A stretch of DNA of 64,000 nt from Rhodocyclaceae bacterium (GCA_030824115.1 JAVBYI010000019.1:1-64000); one strand, 5' to 3'; positions 36,171 through 46,548 are shown, counted from the stretch's first letter. The notes: a model not told the origin generated them from the letters alone. Program-made: numbers and translations.

Positions 36171-37313
36171 ATGAAGCTGCCGGACTTCGTTCTGATTCCA
36201 ACAGGGGATGCGCCGGAATGTCGTTTGACCGGACGCTGGACGCTGCGAGCCCTTGCATCGCAGGGCGATGATTGGCGCCAGCGTTTCGAGCGCGCCGGCC
36301 AGACTCCCCATCTGAGCTGGAACTGCCTGGAGATCGAGGCGCTGGATTCCTCCGGCGCGCTGATGCTGTGGCGCGTCTGGGGCGGCAAGTTCCCTGAGGC
36401 CCTGCTGTTGCAGCCCGAGCACTTGCGTATTTTTGAGCGCATGGCCGAGGCCGATGCGGCGACGACGGTTGCGGCGGCTGCCGTCCCGCCAGCGCCGACT
36501 TTTCATTCGGCGCATGCTGGCCTGCGCGCGCTCGGCCAGTTGAGTTTGCGCTTAACGGATCATGTGACCAGTTTCATCGCCTTGCTGGGGCAACTGGTGC
36601 TCGATGTTCTTTACTTGCTGCGGCATCCGGCTGACCTGCCCAAGCGCGAAATTTCCGCCAATATTTACAAAAGCGGCGTGCGGGCAATGCCCGTGACGGC
36701 TTTGGTCGGGTTTCTGATCGGCGTGGTGCTCTCCTATCTGTCTTCGTTGCAGTTGCGGCAGTTTGGTGCGGACATCTTCATCGTCAATATTCTCGGCCTC
36801 GGCATCATCCGCGAACTCGGGCCGGTGCTGGTGGCCGTGCTGGTGGCCGGCCGTTCCGGTTCGGCGATGACGGCGCAGCTTGGTGTGATGCGCGTCACCG
36901 AGGAGATTGATGCGCTGTCAACGATGGGCGTGCCGCGCAGTTTGCGCCTGATTTTCCCCAAGGTCGTCGCGCTTGGCGTCGCCATGCCTCTGTTGGTGCT
37001 GTGGACGACGGCGATTGCCCTGATCGGTGGCATGGTGTCGGCCCAGTTGCAGCTTGACATCAGCTATGGCTATTTCTTTGAGGCGCTGCCGAAGGCCGTC
37101 CCGGCGGCCAACGTGTCGATTGGTCTGATCAAGGGCCTGATCTTCGGCATTGCCATTGCGCTGGTCGCCTGTCATTTTGGTCTGCGCGTCGTGCCCAACA
37201 CCGAGAGCTTGTCGGCCAACACGACAGCGTCGGTGGTGTCGTCGATCACCGTGGTGATCCTGCTCGATGCGGTGTTTGCCATCGCCACCCGTGGTATCGG
37301 TCTACCCAAATGA
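36171..37313 (+). CDS. MlaE-family ABC permease with N-terminal STAS domain
   Basis: A 380-residue fusion. Residues 1-95 are STAS-like (the Mla complex normally uses a separate MlaB STAS protein), with LEIEALDSSGALMLWRVW as the conserved strand-helix. Residues 115-380 are the MlaE/YrbE permease: PVTALVGFLIGVVLSYLSS, NILGLGIIRELGPVLVAVLVAGRSGSAMTAQLG, and VTEEIDALSTMGVPR. It probably moves phospholipid or a hydrophobic substrate across the inner membrane. A dispersed repeat copy forms part of the linker (residues about 104-111, VPPAPTF). It overlaps the ATPase gene by 4 bp. Confidence 0.9.
   Translation: MKLPDFVLIPTGDAPECRLTGRWTLRALASQGDDWRQRFERAGQTPHLSWNCLEIEALDSSGALMLWRVWGGKFPEALLLQPEHLRIFERMAEADAATTVAAAAVPPAPTFHSAHAGLRALGQLSLRLTDHVTSFIALLGQLVLDVLYLLRHPADLPKREISANIYKSGVRAMPVTALVGFLIGVVLSYLSSLQLRQFGADIFIVNILGLGIIRELGPVLVAVLVAGRSGSAMTAQLGVMRVTEEIDALSTMGVPRSLRLIFPKVVALGVAMPLLVLWTTAIALIGGMVSAQLQLDISYGYFFEALPKAVPAANVSIGLIKGLIFGIAIALVACHFGLRVVPNTESLSANTTASVVSSITVVILLDAVFAIATRGIGLPK
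36480..36503 (+). repeat. Dispersed 24-bp repeat, copy 7 (inside the STAS-MlaE gene)
   Basis: Full match on the coding strand, reading AVPPAPTF in the linker between the STAS and permease domains. Confidence 0.9.
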
Positions 37314-38080
37314 CGGCGCCCCCGGTTATTTCCGTGCACAATCTGTCGACCCGCTTTGGCGTGGCGTGGATTCATCGCCAGCTCAATCTGGAAATTGCGG
37401 CGGGCGACATGGTGGCGCTGGTCGGTGGATCGGGCAGTGGCAAGACCACGCTGCTGCGCCAGATGATCGGCCTGCTGACCCCCACCGAAGGCGAGATTTA
37501 CCTGTTCGGCGAGCCCTTGTTTGGCGGTGGCGTTGCCCGCGAACGCGCGCTGCGCCAACGCTTTGGTGTGCTGTTTCAGAATGGCGCCTTGTTTTCGGCT
37601 TTCAGCGTGTTCGACAACATTGCCTTTCCGCTGCGCGAACTTAAATGTCTGGATGAGGCGACGATTCGCGATCTGGTGATGCTCAAGCTCGACATGGTGG
37701 AACTCCTGCCACGCCATGCGGCGCTGATGCCGGCAGAGTTGTCCGGTGGCATGGTCAAGCGCGTGGCACTGGCGCGGGCACTGTCACTGGAACCCGAACT
37801 GCTGCTGCTCGACGAACCGACCGCCGGCCTCGATCCCGACCGCTCCGACAGCTTCGTGCGCCTGACGCGCATGCTGGGTGAAGAGCTGGGCCTGACTGTT
37901 GTGCTGGTCACGCACGATCTCGATACGCTGGCCGCACTCGCCACGCGCGTGGCCGTACTGGCCGATCAGCACATTCTGGCCTATGGTTCCGTCGATCAGA
38001 TCATGCGTTTCGACCACCCCTTCATCCGCAACTTCTTCCATTCCGAGCGCAGTCAGCGCGCGCTTGCCCATCATCACTAA
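37310..38080 (+). CDS. MlaF-type ABC transporter ATPase
   Basis: A 256-residue ATPase with Walker A GGSGSGKTTLLRQ, Q-loop VLFQNGALFSAFSVFDNIAFPLRE (an MlaF-type segment), signature LSGGMVKRVALARAL and Walker B LLLLDEPTAGLDPDRS, then VTHDLDTL. It supplies energy to the permease encoded just upstream (4-bp overlap). The MCE protein gene follows after 9 nt. Confidence 0.93.
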   Translation: MTAPPVISVHNLSTRFGVAWIHRQLNLEIAAGDMVALVGGSGSGKTTLLRQMIGLLTPTEGEIYLFGEPLFGGGVARERALRQRFGVLFQNGALFSAFSVFDNIAFPLRELKCLDEATIRDLVMLKLDMVELLPRHAALMPAELSGGMVKRVALARALSLEPELLLLDEPTAGLDPDRSDSFVRLTRMLGEELGLTVVLVTHDLDTLAALATRVAVLADQHILAYGSVDQIMRFDHPFIRNFFHSERSQRALAHHH

Positions 38081-38089
38081 ACTCTGATC

Positions 38090-39031
38090 ATGGAAAACAA
38101 ATCCCACGCCCTGACTGCCGGACTCTTTACTCTTATCTTCGTGTTGGCTGCGGCGCTCGCCATCTGGTGGTTTACCGGCTCACGCGAACTGACCCATACC
38201 TATCTGCTGGAGACGCGCGGCAATGTCACCGGCCTGAACCTTGAGGCCCAGGTGCGTTATCGCGGCATTCGCGCCGGCAAGGTGTTGAACATTGCGCCTG
38301 ATCCCAACGATCCTGCCTTGTTGCTGGTGGAAATCAGTCTCGGGCGCCAGTATCGGCTCACCGACAAGACCACCGCCAAGCTCAATCAGCAGGGTATTAC
38401 CGGCTTGGCTTACGTCATGCTGGAGGATGGTGAGGGCGGCAAGCCACTCGATCCCGAAGCCTCGCCGCCGCCGCGCATCGCCATTCAGCCCGGCTTCATG
38501 GACACCCTCACGCAGCAGGCCGAGCGAGTCGCTCAGCAGGTGCAGGAGATGACGACGCGGCTGAATCGCCTGCTCGATGAGCGCAACATGCGCCATGCCT
38601 CGAAAACGCTGGAGAATCTGGCGGCGGCCTCGGAAGAATTGCCGCAGATGATGGCGGCCATGCGCAACCTGCTCTCGGCCGACAACCTCAAGCGACTGAA
38701 TGCCTTGCTGGCGCATCTTGAAAAAACCGCTGGCGAGGCGGCGCCACTGACTGCCGAGGCGCGCACGCTGGTCAACACCATGAATACGCTGGCAGGCCGT
38801 TTCGATCAGTTTGGCGAACGGCTCAATAGCGAGACGCTGCCGCGCGCCGAAGCTCTGATGACTGATGTCGGCACCGCCTCGCGGCGCCTCGATCGTCTGC
38901 TCGATACCCTGAACGACGCACCACAATCCGTGCTGTTTGGCACGGCGCCCGCCCGTCCTGGTCCTGGCGAAGCCGGCCATATGATTCCTGCGGCGCCTGT
39001 TTCCTCCAACGTTCTCCGTTCTGCCGAGTGA
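38090..39031 (+). CDS. MCE-domain (MlaD-type) periplasmic substrate-binding protein
   Basis: A 313-residue protein anchored by one N-terminal helix (LTAGLFTLIFVLAAALAIWWF), followed by an MCE domain (TYLLETRGNVTGLNLEAQVRYRGIRAGKVLNI; KLNQQGITGLAYVMLE). A long helical C-terminus with DNLKRLNALLAHLEKTAGEAAPL-type repeats is typical of the longer MCE proteins that make periplasmic bridges. It should bind lipid delivered to or from the permease and works with the lipoprotein encoded next. Confidence 0.9.
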   Translation: MENKSHALTAGLFTLIFVLAAALAIWWFTGSRELTHTYLLETRGNVTGLNLEAQVRYRGIRAGKVLNIAPDPNDPALLLVEISLGRQYRLTDKTTAKLNQQGITGLAYVMLEDGEGGKPLDPEASPPPRIAIQPGFMDTLTQQAERVAQQVQEMTTRLNRLLDERNMRHASKTLENLAAASEELPQMMAAMRNLLSADNLKRLNALLAHLEKTAGEAAPLTAEARTLVNTMNTLAGRFDQFGERLNSETLPRAEALMTDVGTASRRLDRLLDTLNDAPQSVLFGTAPARPGPGEAGHMIPAAPVSSNVLRSAE

Positions 39032-39035
39032 TGCC

Positions 39036-39638
39036 ATGCGAACTCTGACGATTCTCCTGAGCCTGTTCCTGTTGACTGCCTGCGTGGGCAGCCCGCCGCG
39101 TCAGAGCGATATTGCCCTGTATGACCTGGGGCAGGTTCCCGCAGTCGCGACCCCGCTGGTGTTGCCCATCGCTGCGCTGAACGTCATCCCCAGTTCCTGG
39201 GTGGATTCACCGGCGCTGCTGTATCGCCTCAACTTTGCGGATGACCTGCGTCGTCGCTCGTATGTGGATAGTCGCTGGGCAGCGACGCCGGCCGAGCTGT
39301 TCAAACGTCATCTGCAAGGGCAGATCGTCTATGGTCAAACAGCGCAGGGAATGTCTGGTTGCCGCCTTGAACTGGCCCTCGACGAACTGGAGCAGCAGTT
39401 CGAGAGTGCGCAAAAGAGTCATGTGGTGCTGGAATTGCGTGCCTCTTTGCTTACCCGTCATGGCGAAGACGCCCTGGCCCGCCGGGCTTTTCGCCTGCAG
39501 CGCGAGGCGCCAAGCGCGGATGCGCGCGGGGGCGTGCAGGCGACACGCGCGGCTTTGCAGGGGGTAACGGTGGAATTGATTGACTGGCTGAACGGACTTG
39601 CCAAGTCACGCCCCAAACTTTGCCGTAGCAAGGGGTGA
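39036..39638 (+). CDS. ABC-type transport auxiliary lipoprotein (PqiC-like)
   Basis: A 200-residue lipoprotein with signal [16 protein letters not shown]; the lipobox LTAC gives Cys16 as the acylated residue. The mature part (YDLGQVPA ... [26 protein letters not shown] ... [20 protein letters not shown]) matches the ABC-type auxiliary/PqiC family that accompanies MCE systems at the outer membrane. It ends 2 nt before the etfB start, so etfBA may be transcribed from the same message. Confidence 0.87.
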   Translation: MRTLTILLSLFLLTACVGSPPRQSDIALYDLGQVPAVATPLVLPIAALNVIPSSWVDSPALLYRLNFADDLRRRSYVDSRWAATPAELFKRHLQGQIVYGQTAQGMSGCRLELALDELEQQFESAQKSHVVLELRASLLTRHGEDALARRAFRLQREAPSADARGGVQATRAALQGVTVELIDWLNGLAKSRPKLCRSKG

Positions 39639-39640
39639 CG

Positions 39641-40396
39641 ATGAAACTGCTGGTAGCCGTCAAACGCGTGGTCGACTACAACGTACGGATTCGGGTCAAG
39701 TCCGATCAATCCGGCGTCGAGTTGGCAAACGTCAAAATGGCGATGAATCCCTTCGACGAGATTGCGTTGGAGGAAGCCGTGCGGCTGAAGGAGGCCGGTA
39801 TTGCCATCGAAGTGGTGGCCGTGTCCTGCGGCCCTGCGGTGTGTCAGGAGCAGTTGCGCACCGCGATGGCGCTGGGGGCCGATCGCGCCATTCTGGTTGA
39901 GACGGGGGATGCTGAACTGCAGCCATTGGCCGTGGCCAAGTTGCTCAAGGCGGTGTGCGAACGCGAGCAGCCGGGTCTGGCGATCCTTGGCAAGCAGGCT
40001 ATCGACGATGATGCCAACCAGACCGGGCAAATGCTTTCCGCCCTGCTGGGCTGGCCGCAGGCGACCTTTGCGTCGAAGGTGGTGATCGCTGACGGTCGTG
40101 CCGAAGTAACCCGTGAAATTGATGGTGGGCTGGAAACCCTGTCGGTACGATTGCCGGCGGTGGTGACGACCGACCTGCGCCTGAACGAGCCGCGCTATGC
40201 GACCTTGCCGAACATCATGAAGGCCAAGAAGAAGCCAGTCGAAACACTGAGCCCGGTTGAACTCGGTGTTGATATTGCCCCACGGCTGACTACGCTGAAA
40301 GTCGTCGAGCCACCTCAACGACACGCCGGTGTGAGAGTTGCCGATGTGGCCGAGTTGGTGGCTAAACTTCGTGATGAAGCGCGGGTAATTCCATGA
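39641..40396 (+). CDS. etfB: Electron transfer flavoprotein beta subunit
   Basis: A 251-residue subunit that binds AMP and takes electrons from acyl-CoA and related dehydrogenases. It begins [19 protein letters not shown], with [17 protein letters not shown] and [31 protein letters not shown], the conserved family block. ATG 39641 is preceded by AAGGGG. It overlaps etfA by 4 bp. The ETF-ubiquinone oxidoreductase gene lies 2.5 kb downstream on the opposite strand. Confidence 0.96.
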   Translation: MKLLVAVKRVVDYNVRIRVKSDQSGVELANVKMAMNPFDEIALEEAVRLKEAGIAIEVVAVSCGPAVCQEQLRTAMALGADRAILVETGDAELQPLAVAKLLKAVCEREQPGLAILGKQAIDDDANQTGQMLSALLGWPQATFASKVVIADGRAEVTREIDGGLETLSVRLPAVVTTDLRLNEPRYATLPNIMKAKKKPVETLSPVELGVDIAPRLTTLKVVEPPQRHAGVRVADVAELVAKLRDEARVIP

Positions 40397-41328
40397 GCGT
40401 CCTGGTTGTTGCCGAATACGATCAAGCCGGTTTGAAACCGGCGACGCGGTCTGTCGTCACGGCCGCTGCTCTGCTTGGGGCGGATATCGATGTGCTGGTG
40501 GCCGGCCATGACGCCTGTACTGCCGCTGCGTCGGTTGCCGCAGTACGCGGCGTGACCAAGGTGTTACATGCCGATGCGCCGCACTATGGCGAACAGACTG
40601 CCGAGAACCTAGCGGTGCTGGTGCAGTCCCTCGCGGGTGCTTACAGCCACATACTCGCCCCGGCGACCAGCTTTGGCAAGAACCTGTTGCCGCGCGTGGC
40701 CGCCTTGCTGGATGTGGCGCCGCTTTCCGATGTCTGTGCCATCGTATCGCCCGATACCTTTGTACGACCGATTTATGCGGGCAATGCCTTGGCAACCATC
40801 CAGTCAGCCGATCCGATCAAGCTCATCACGATGCGTCCGACAGCCTTTGCGGCCGCTAATGACCGAGGCGGGGAGGGGGCGTCAATTGAGCGTATCGCTG
40901 CCGGCCCGGATCTTGGGCTGACACAGGTGATCACCCGCGCCTTGAGTGCGTCGTCGCGACCGGAGTTGAGCGCGGCCAAGGTGGTCGTCGCTGGTGGGCG
41001 CGGGCTGGTTTCCGGTGAGCATTACCGCAGCTTGCTGGAGCCGCTGGCCGACAAGCTGAACGCCGCCCTTGGGGCTTCGCGGGCCGCAGTGGATGCCGGT
41101 TTCGTCTCGAACGATCATCAGGTCGGCCAGACCGGCAAGGTGGTCGCCCCCGAGCTTTACATTGCGGTCGGTATCTCCGGGGCGATCCAGCATCTGGCGG
41201 GCATGCGCGATAGCCGCATCATCGTCGCCATCAACAAGGATGCGGATGCGCCGATCTTTCAGGTGGCTGACTATGGGCTGGTCGGTGATTTGTTCAAGCT
41301 CGTACCGGAACTGACGGCTGCGCTATGA
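40393..41328 (+). CDS. etfA: Electron transfer flavoprotein alpha subunit
   Basis: A 311-residue FAD-binding subunit. The C-terminal FAD domain carries VVAGGRGL, the signature [27 protein letters not shown] and [23 protein letters not shown]. The N-terminal domain includes [27 protein letters not shown]. The stop overlaps the start of the following membrane protein gene by 4 bp. Confidence 0.96.
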   Translation: MSVLVVAEYDQAGLKPATRSVVTAAALLGADIDVLVAGHDACTAAASVAAVRGVTKVLHADAPHYGEQTAENLAVLVQSLAGAYSHILAPATSFGKNLLPRVAALLDVAPLSDVCAIVSPDTFVRPIYAGNALATIQSADPIKLITMRPTAFAAANDRGGEGASIERIAAGPDLGLTQVITRALSASSRPELSAAKVVVAGGRGLVSGEHYRSLLEPLADKLNAALGASRAAVDAGFVSNDHQVGQTGKVVAPELYIAVGISGAIQHLAGMRDSRIIVAINKDADAPIFQVADYGLVGDLFKLVPELTAAL

Positions 41329-42023
41329 ACTTTCCCGACGGCCTGTTCGGCGATTTCTGGGCCTATCTGGCTTTCCTGCCTTATGCCGCGATCCTGTTTT
41401 GGGCGGTGCGCACGGCGCCCTGGAAACGGCTGGGCGACAGCACGCAAATGAATGTCTGGTTCGGCATGCTGGTGGTGCTGACGCTGATCTGGAGCATGAA
41501 GGCAGGGGTCAAGCCCGGGCTGAATCTGCATTTTCTCGGGGTGACGGCGTTTACCCTGATGTTCGGCCGGCAACTGGCCATGATCGGGCTGGCCGTCGTG
41601 CTAGCGGCGGTCACGCTGAATACGGCATTGCGGGCCGGCGATGTCTGGCTTGGCTGGCAGGTCTTTGCGCTGAATGCCTTGGCGCTGACGGTATTCCCCG
41701 TCCTGGTGGCCCATGCCGTACTGCGCTTTGTGGAACGCTACCTGCCGCGCAATATCTTCGTCTATTTCTTTGGCGCCGCCTTTTTTGGCGCCGGAATTGC
41801 CGTGGTCAGCACCGGCATGTTGACCGGCCTGATGCTCTGGCTGGCCGGAGCCTATAGTGCTGAATTGTTGGTATCCGACTACCTGATGTTTTATGCCCTG
41901 CTCGGCTTCGCGGAAAGCTGGCTGAACGGGGCGGCGATTACCCTGTTGGTCGTTTACTACCCAAGCTGGGTAGGCAGCTTCGACGACCGGCGATATCTCT
42001 GGAACAAAAAAACGACGGACTGA
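41325..42023 (+). CDS. CbiM-like energy-coupling-factor membrane protein
   Basis: A 232-residue integral membrane protein with about seven hydrophobic segments (from YLAFLPYAAILFWAV to the C-terminal ESWLNGAAITLLVVYY). It resembles the CbiM/ECF-permease family: the block KPGLNLHFLGVTAFTLMFG and the ending VVYYPSWVGSFDDRRYL are seen in the proteobacterial members annotated as energy-coupling factor permease. No ATPase or ECF-T partner is adjacent. It is coupled to etfA (4-bp overlap), which suggests a role tied to the same transcript, but the substrate is unknown. Confidence 0.7.
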   Translation: MNFPDGLFGDFWAYLAFLPYAAILFWAVRTAPWKRLGDSTQMNVWFGMLVVLTLIWSMKAGVKPGLNLHFLGVTAFTLMFGRQLAMIGLAVVLAAVTLNTALRAGDVWLGWQVFALNALALTVFPVLVAHAVLRFVERYLPRNIFVYFFGAAFFGAGIAVVSTGMLTGLMLWLAGAYSAELLVSDYLMFYALLGFAESWLNGAAITLLVVYYPSWVGSFDDRRYLWNKKTTD

Positions 42024-42035
42024 TACACTGCGCCC

Positions 42036-42866
42036 ATGAACCGCACCGAGCTCTATCAACAGATTGCTGCCGAGGCCGAACGCGGCGAATTGGTGTTCCC
42101 GACCTCGGCGGAAGTCGGCCTGCGCATCAAGCGTGCACTGGATGACCCGGATGCCTCGATGGAGCAGGCGGCCAAGCTGATTCAGGCAGAGCCGGTACTG
42201 ACGGCACGCGTGGTCGCGATGGCCAACTCGGTGACTTACAACCGTTCCGGGCGGGAAATTACCGATCTCAAGCAGGCCGTGTCGCGGCTGGGTTTTCGCA
42301 CCCTCAAGTCGCTGACGATGTCGGTATTGACGCGCCAGATTGCCGGCTCGACGAGCGATCCCGAACTCAGGAAAATGTCCCAGCAGTTGTGGGAGCACAC
42401 GGCCCATGTCTCGGCGCTGTGTCATGTCATCGCGCGCCGCGTGACGCATCAAGATCCCGAAACCGCTTTGCTGGTCGGCATCCTTCACGAAGTCGCCGGT
42501 TTCTACCTGATTGGCCGCGCGCATGGCAAGGCCGAACTGCTGACGGGCGATCTGCCGGACTGGCAGGGCGAAGGCGAGATGATCGTGGGCGGTGTGTTGC
42601 TGAAAGCGCTCGGTGTTCCCGAGGCCGTCTCTACCGCCATCGGGGATTTCTGGGAAGGTTTCCTTGCCATGCCGCCGACCTCGCTGGGCGATACGCTGCT
42701 GCTGGCCGAGGAATTGGCGCCCGTGCCTTCTCCCCTGTACTGGGCACCGGATGGTGCCGAGCATGGGCGCCCTCAGATCGAGATTGCCCTCGACGAGGAA
42801 ATGCTGTCGGACATCATGGCCGAATCGGCCGAGGATGTGCAGTCGCTGCTGGCCGCCCTAAAGTAG
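42036..42866 (+). CDS. HDOD-domain signalling protein
   Basis: A 276-residue single-domain HDOD protein. The N-terminal part is LVFPTSAEVGLRIKRALDDPDASMEQAAKLIQAEPVLTARVVAMANSVTYNRSG, then DLKQAVSRLGFRTLKSLTMSVL and ALLVGILHEVAGFYLIG. The metal-binding HD pair is absent (LHEVAGF in place of LHDxG), as expected for HDOD. It is a scaffold or regulator rather than an enzyme; the target is unknown. It lies 12 nt after the CbiM-like gene and converges with the ETF-QO gene across a repeat copy. Confidence 0.85.
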   Translation: MNRTELYQQIAAEAERGELVFPTSAEVGLRIKRALDDPDASMEQAAKLIQAEPVLTARVVAMANSVTYNRSGREITDLKQAVSRLGFRTLKSLTMSVLTRQIAGSTSDPELRKMSQQLWEHTAHVSALCHVIARRVTHQDPETALLVGILHEVAGFYLIGRAHGKAELLTGDLPDWQGEGEMIVGGVLLKALGVPEAVSTAIGDFWEGFLAMPPTSLGDTLLLAEELAPVPSPLYWAPDGAEHGRPQIEIALDEEMLSDIMAESAEDVQSLLAALK

Positions 42867-42877
42867 CACCGGATAGC

Positions 42878-42901
42878 GCCGTCCCACCACCGCCGACTTT
42901 T
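42878..42901 (+). repeat. Dispersed 24-bp repeat, copy 8 (between HDOD and ETF-QO genes)
   Basis: Matches the family with two changes (CCCACCACC for CCCGCCAGC). Its end overlaps the stop codon of the minus-strand ETF-QO gene. Confidence 0.75.
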
Positions 42902-44522
42902 ACATCCCCGTGTAGATCGGCCCCTCGCCGCCTTGCGGCGTTACCCAGTCGATATTCTGGCTGGGGTCCTTGATGTCGCAGCTCTTGCAATGCACGCAGT
43001 TCTGCGCGTTGATCTGCAACCGTGGCGGCCCATCCACCTCGACAATTTCATACACCCCTGCCGGGCAGTAGCGCTGCTCCGGCGCGGCGTAGCGCGAGAG
43101 GTTATGCCGGATCGGCGCCTCTGTGTCTTTCAGTCGCAGATGGCAGGGCTGGTCTTCCTCGTGGTGGGTGTTGGAGAGGAATACCGAGGATAGACGGTCA
43201 AAGGTCAGTGTGCCATCGGGTTTTGGGTAGTCGATCTGCGGGCATTGGGCGGCGGGCAGGAGCTTGGTGTGGTCAGCCGCGCATCGTAAGGTCCAGGGTG
43301 CTTGGCCACGGAATACCTGTTGGTCGATGCCGAACAACAGGCTGCCGAGCCACAGTCCTTTGCTCATCAGCGGCTTGAAGTTGCGGGCGCGGTGCAATTC
43401 CTCGTACAGCCAGGAGGCGCGGAATTTTTCCGGGTAGGCGGTCAGCTCGTCGCCGCTGCGATGGGCCGCCAGCGCTTCCGCTACGGCTTCGGCGGCGAGC
43501 ATGCCGGATTTGATGGCGGCGTGCGAACCCTTGATACGCGAGGCGACCAGAAAACCGGCATCGTCGCCAATCAGCGCGCCACCGGGGAAGGTCAGCTTTG
43601 GCAGCGCCTGCAGGCCGCCTGCCGTGAGTGCACGGGCACCGTAGGCGAGGCGCTGGCCGCCTTCGAACAAAGCGCGCAGGCTCGGGTGGGTCTTGAGCCG
43701 CTGCATTTCGTCGAAGGGCGAAAGCCACGGGTTGGCATAGCCAAGGCCGACCACCAGCCCGACGGACACGAGATTGTCTGCATAGTGATAACAAAAGCCG
43801 CCGCCGTAGGTATCCGACGACAGCGGCCAGCCGGCGGTGTGCAGCACCCGTCCCTTGTGGTGCTGTGCGGGGCTGACCTGCCAGAGTTCCTTGATGCCGA
43901 GGCCATAGACCTGCGGATCGGCGCCGTCACGCAGGCCAAAACGTTGCTCCAGTCGCTTGCCAAGATGACCACGGCAGCCTTCGGCAAACAGGGTGTATTT
44001 GCCGCGTAGCGCCATGCCCGGCTGGTAGTTGGGTCCGGGGCTGCCATCCTTCCGTACGCCCATGTCGCCGGTGATGATGCCGGCGACACGATCCGCTTCA
44101 TAAAGCACGTCGGCGCCCGTGAAGCCGGCATAGACCTCGACGCCCAGATGCTCGGCTTGTTGGCCGAGCCAGCGACAGAGTTCGCCGAGGCTGATGATGT
44201 AATTGCCGTCGTTGTGGAAGCAGGCGGGCAACAGCGCATGCGGTAACTGCCAACTGTTCTCTTCTCCCAGCAACAGGAAGCGATCCTCCTCGACCAGCGT
44301 GTCGAGCGGTGCATCGCGCTCCTGCCAGTCGGGAAATAGCTCATTCAGGGCGCGCGGGTCCATTACCGCGCCGGACAGGATGTGCGCCCCGATTTCGGCA
44401 CCCTTGTCGATCAGGCAGACACTGATGTCAGGGTTGGTCTGCTTCAGACGTATCGCAGCGGCCAAGCCGGCGGGGCCACCACCAACGATGACAACATCAA
44501 ATTCCATGACTTCTCGTTGCAT
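42900..44522 (-). CDS. etfD: Electron transfer flavoprotein-ubiquinone oxidoreductase
   Basis: A ~540-residue membrane-associated flavoprotein that passes electrons from ETF to ubiquinone. The N-terminal FAD fold VVIVGGGPAGLAAAIRL is followed by GAHILSGAVMDPRALNEL, and the C-terminal [4Fe-4S] cluster by CVHCKSCDIKDPSQNI (the fourth Cys lies upstream in RYCPAGVYE). I start at ATG 44522 (MQREVMEFDVV), which fits family N-termini; 44534 and 44507 are alternatives. It is convergent with the HDOD gene and divergent from acetoacetyl-CoA synthetase, a logical neighbour for fatty-acid and ketone-body oxidation. Confidence 0.95.
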   Translation of the reverse strand: MQREVMEFDVVIVGGGPAGLAAAIRLKQTNPDISVCLIDKGAEIGAHILSGAVMDPRALNELFPDWQERDAPLDTLVEEDRFLLLGEENSWQLPHALLPACFHNDGNYIISLGELCRWLGQQAEHLGVEVYAGFTGADVLYEADRVAGIITGDMGVRKDGSPGPNYQPGMALRGKYTLFAEGCRGHLGKRLEQRFGLRDGADPQVYGLGIKELWQVSPAQHHKGRVLHTAGWPLSSDTYGGGFCYHYADNLVSVGLVVGLGYANPWLSPFDEMQRLKTHPSLRALFEGGQRLAYGARALTAGGLQALPKLTFPGGALIGDDAGFLVASRIKGSHAAIKSGMLAAEAVAEALAAHRSGDELTAYPEKFRASWLYEELHRARNFKPLMSKGLWLGSLLFGIDQQVFRGQAPWTLRCAADHTKLLPAAQCPQIDYPKPDGTLTFDRLSSVFLSNTHHEEDQPCHLRLKDTEAPIRHNLSRYAAPEQRYCPAGVYEIVEVDGPPRLQINAQNCVHCKSCDIKDPSQNIDWVTPQGGEGPIYTGM

Positions 44523-44583
44523 TAAACTGTCCATAAGGCGATGTTATCGGGCATCATTCTACTTTTGCCTGTTTTAGAGGTTC

Positions 44584-46536
44584 ATGATGACAGACCCGAT
44601 GTTGTGGCAACCCTCGGCGGAACGTATTGCCGCAGCCAATCTCACTGCTTTTGCCGCTAAAGCCGGCCAACCAGCCGATTATGCCGCGTTGCATCGTTGG
44701 TCGATCGAGCAGCCCGAGGCTTTCTGGTCGCAGGTCTGGGATTTTTGCGAAGTGCGCGGTGAAAAAGGTGCACGTATTCTGGCCGATGGCGACAGGATGC
44801 CCGGCGCCCAATGGTTCCCGGATGCGCGCCTGAACTACGCGCAAAACCTGCTGCGCCGCCGCGATTACGAAGCCGCGCTGGTGTTCTGGGGCGAAGACAA
44901 GATCATGCGGCGCATGGGCTATGGCGATCTGTATCGCCGTGTCGCGCGCCTTGCCTTGGCCATGAAAAACGAGGGCATCCAGCCCGGCGATGTGGTGGCG
45001 GCCTACATGCCCAACCTGCCCGAGACGACGATTACGATGCTGGCGGCCGCGTCGATTGGCGCCGTGTTTACCTCGGCCTCGCCGGATTTTGGTGTGCAGG
45101 GCGTGCTCGATCGCTTCAGCCAGGTGGCGCCCAAGTTGCTGTTCGTGGCCGATGGCTACTACTACAACGGCAAGAGCTACGACAGCCTCGCCAAGGTGAG
45201 GGACATCGTCGCCGGTCTGCCGTCGCTGCAAAAGACCATCGTGGCCCGCTACACGCGCAAGGAAGGCCACGACATCGAGGCGATTCCGAATGCCGTGATG
45301 CTGCGCACCTTCGTCAATCCTTATCGCTGGCAGACGGAAATCGAATTTACGCAACTGCCCTTCGATCATCCGCTCTACATCCTCTATTCCTCCGGCACCA
45401 CCGGCGTGCCCAAGTGCATCGTCCATAGCGCCGGCGGCGCGTTGCTGCAGCACCTCAAGGAACACCGCCTGCAGTGCGACGTCAAGCCGAGCGACAAGGT
45501 GTTCTTCTACACCACCTGCGGTTGGATGATGTGGAACTGGGTGCTCAGCGCGCTGGCCTCGGGGGCAACGGTGTTGCTCTACGACGGCTCGCCCTTCGTC
45601 GGGCGCGGCAGGATTCTCTTCGATTACGCGGTGGCCGAAGGTTTCACCCACTTCGGTACCTCGGCCAAGTTCATCGACGCCTGCGCCAAGATCGACCTCA
45701 AACCGGGGCAGTCGCATGACCTGTCGCGGCTGCGGGCGATCCTCTCGACCGGCAGCCCGTTGTCGCCCGAGAGCTTCGATTATGTCTATCGCGACATCAA
45801 GGCCGACTTGCAACTGGCGTCGATTTCCGGCGGCACCGATATCGTGTCCTGCTTCGTGCTCGGCAACCCGATCGGGCCGGTGCGGCGCGGCGAGATTCAG
45901 TGTGCCGGACTGGGTATGGCCGTCGATGTCTTCACTCAGGATGGCAAGCCGGCAGCCGTCAGCGAGAAGGGCGAGTTGGTGTGCACGCGCCCCTTCCCGT
46001 CCATGCCGATCAAGTTCTGGAACGATGCCGATGGAAAAAAATACCATGCGGCCTACTTCGATCGTTTCCCGGGCATCTGGTGTCATGGCGACTTTGCGGA
46101 AAAGACGCCGCAGGGTGGCTTCGTGATCTATGGCCGTTCGGATGCGACGCTTAACCCCGGTGGCGTGCGTATCGGCACGGCCGAGATTTATCGTCAGGTG
46201 GAGCAGTTTCCCGAGGTGCTGGAATCGATTGTCATCGGCCAGGACTGGAAAGGGGATGAGCGCGTCATCCTGTTCGTCAAGCTGCAGGAGGGGCTGACGC
46301 TCGACGAGCCGCTCGTCAAGCGCATTAAGGACACGATTCGCGACAACACCACGCCGCGTCACGTACCCGCCAAGGTGCTGCAGGTGGCCGATATCCCGCG
46401 CACCAAGAGCGGCAAGCTGGTCGAGCTGGCCGTGCGCGAGGTGGTGCATGGCCGTCCGGTGCAGAACAGCGAGGCGCTGGCGAACGCCGAGGCGCTCGAC
46501 GAGTTCAGGAACCGTCCCGAACTCGCCGTCGGCTGA
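44584..46536 (+). CDS. aacS: Acetoacetyl-CoA synthetase
   Basis: A 650-residue adenylate-forming ligase that activates acetoacetate. The N-terminus [19 protein letters not shown] and [16 protein letters not shown] are specific to AacS. The AMP-binding P-loop is [18 protein letters not shown], with [11 protein letters not shown] and [14 protein letters not shown]. The hinge and catalytic C-domain read [21 protein letters not shown] and [16 protein letters not shown], with the acetylatable Lys in KSGK. AGAGG precedes the start (ATGATG at 44584). The stop lies within a degraded repeat copy. Confidence 0.95.
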   Translation: MMTDPMLWQPSAERIAAANLTAFAAKAGQPADYAALHRWSIEQPEAFWSQVWDFCEVRGEKGARILADGDRMPGAQWFPDARLNYAQNLLRRRDYEAALVFWGEDKIMRRMGYGDLYRRVARLALAMKNEGIQPGDVVAAYMPNLPETTITMLAAASIGAVFTSASPDFGVQGVLDRFSQVAPKLLFVADGYYYNGKSYDSLAKVRDIVAGLPSLQKTIVARYTRKEGHDIEAIPNAVMLRTFVNPYRWQTEIEFTQLPFDHPLYILYSSGTTGVPKCIVHSAGGALLQHLKEHRLQCDVKPSDKVFFYTTCGWMMWNWVLSALASGATVLLYDGSPFVGRGRILFDYAVAEGFTHFGTSAKFIDACAKIDLKPGQSHDLSRLRAILSTGSPLSPESFDYVYRDIKADLQLASISGGTDIVSCFVLGNPIGPVRRGEIQCAGLGMAVDVFTQDGKPAAVSEKGELVCTRPFPSMPIKFWNDADGKKYHAAYFDRFPGIWCHGDFAEKTPQGGFVIYGRSDATLNPGGVRIGTAEIYRQVEQFPEVLESIVIGQDWKGDERVILFVKLQEGLTLDEPLVKRIKDTIRDNTTPRHVPAKVLQVADIPRTKSGKLVELAVREVVHGRPVQNSEALANAEALDEFRNRPELAVG

Positions 46537-46548
46537 GCGCCGACATTT
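46525..46548 (+). repeat. Dispersed 24-bp repeat, copy 9 (degenerate, at the aacS stop)
   Basis: The right half AGCGCCGACATTT and the left GCCGTC match; the five central bases differ. It spans the aacS stop codon, so the left part may be ordinary coding sequence. Confidence 0.5.
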
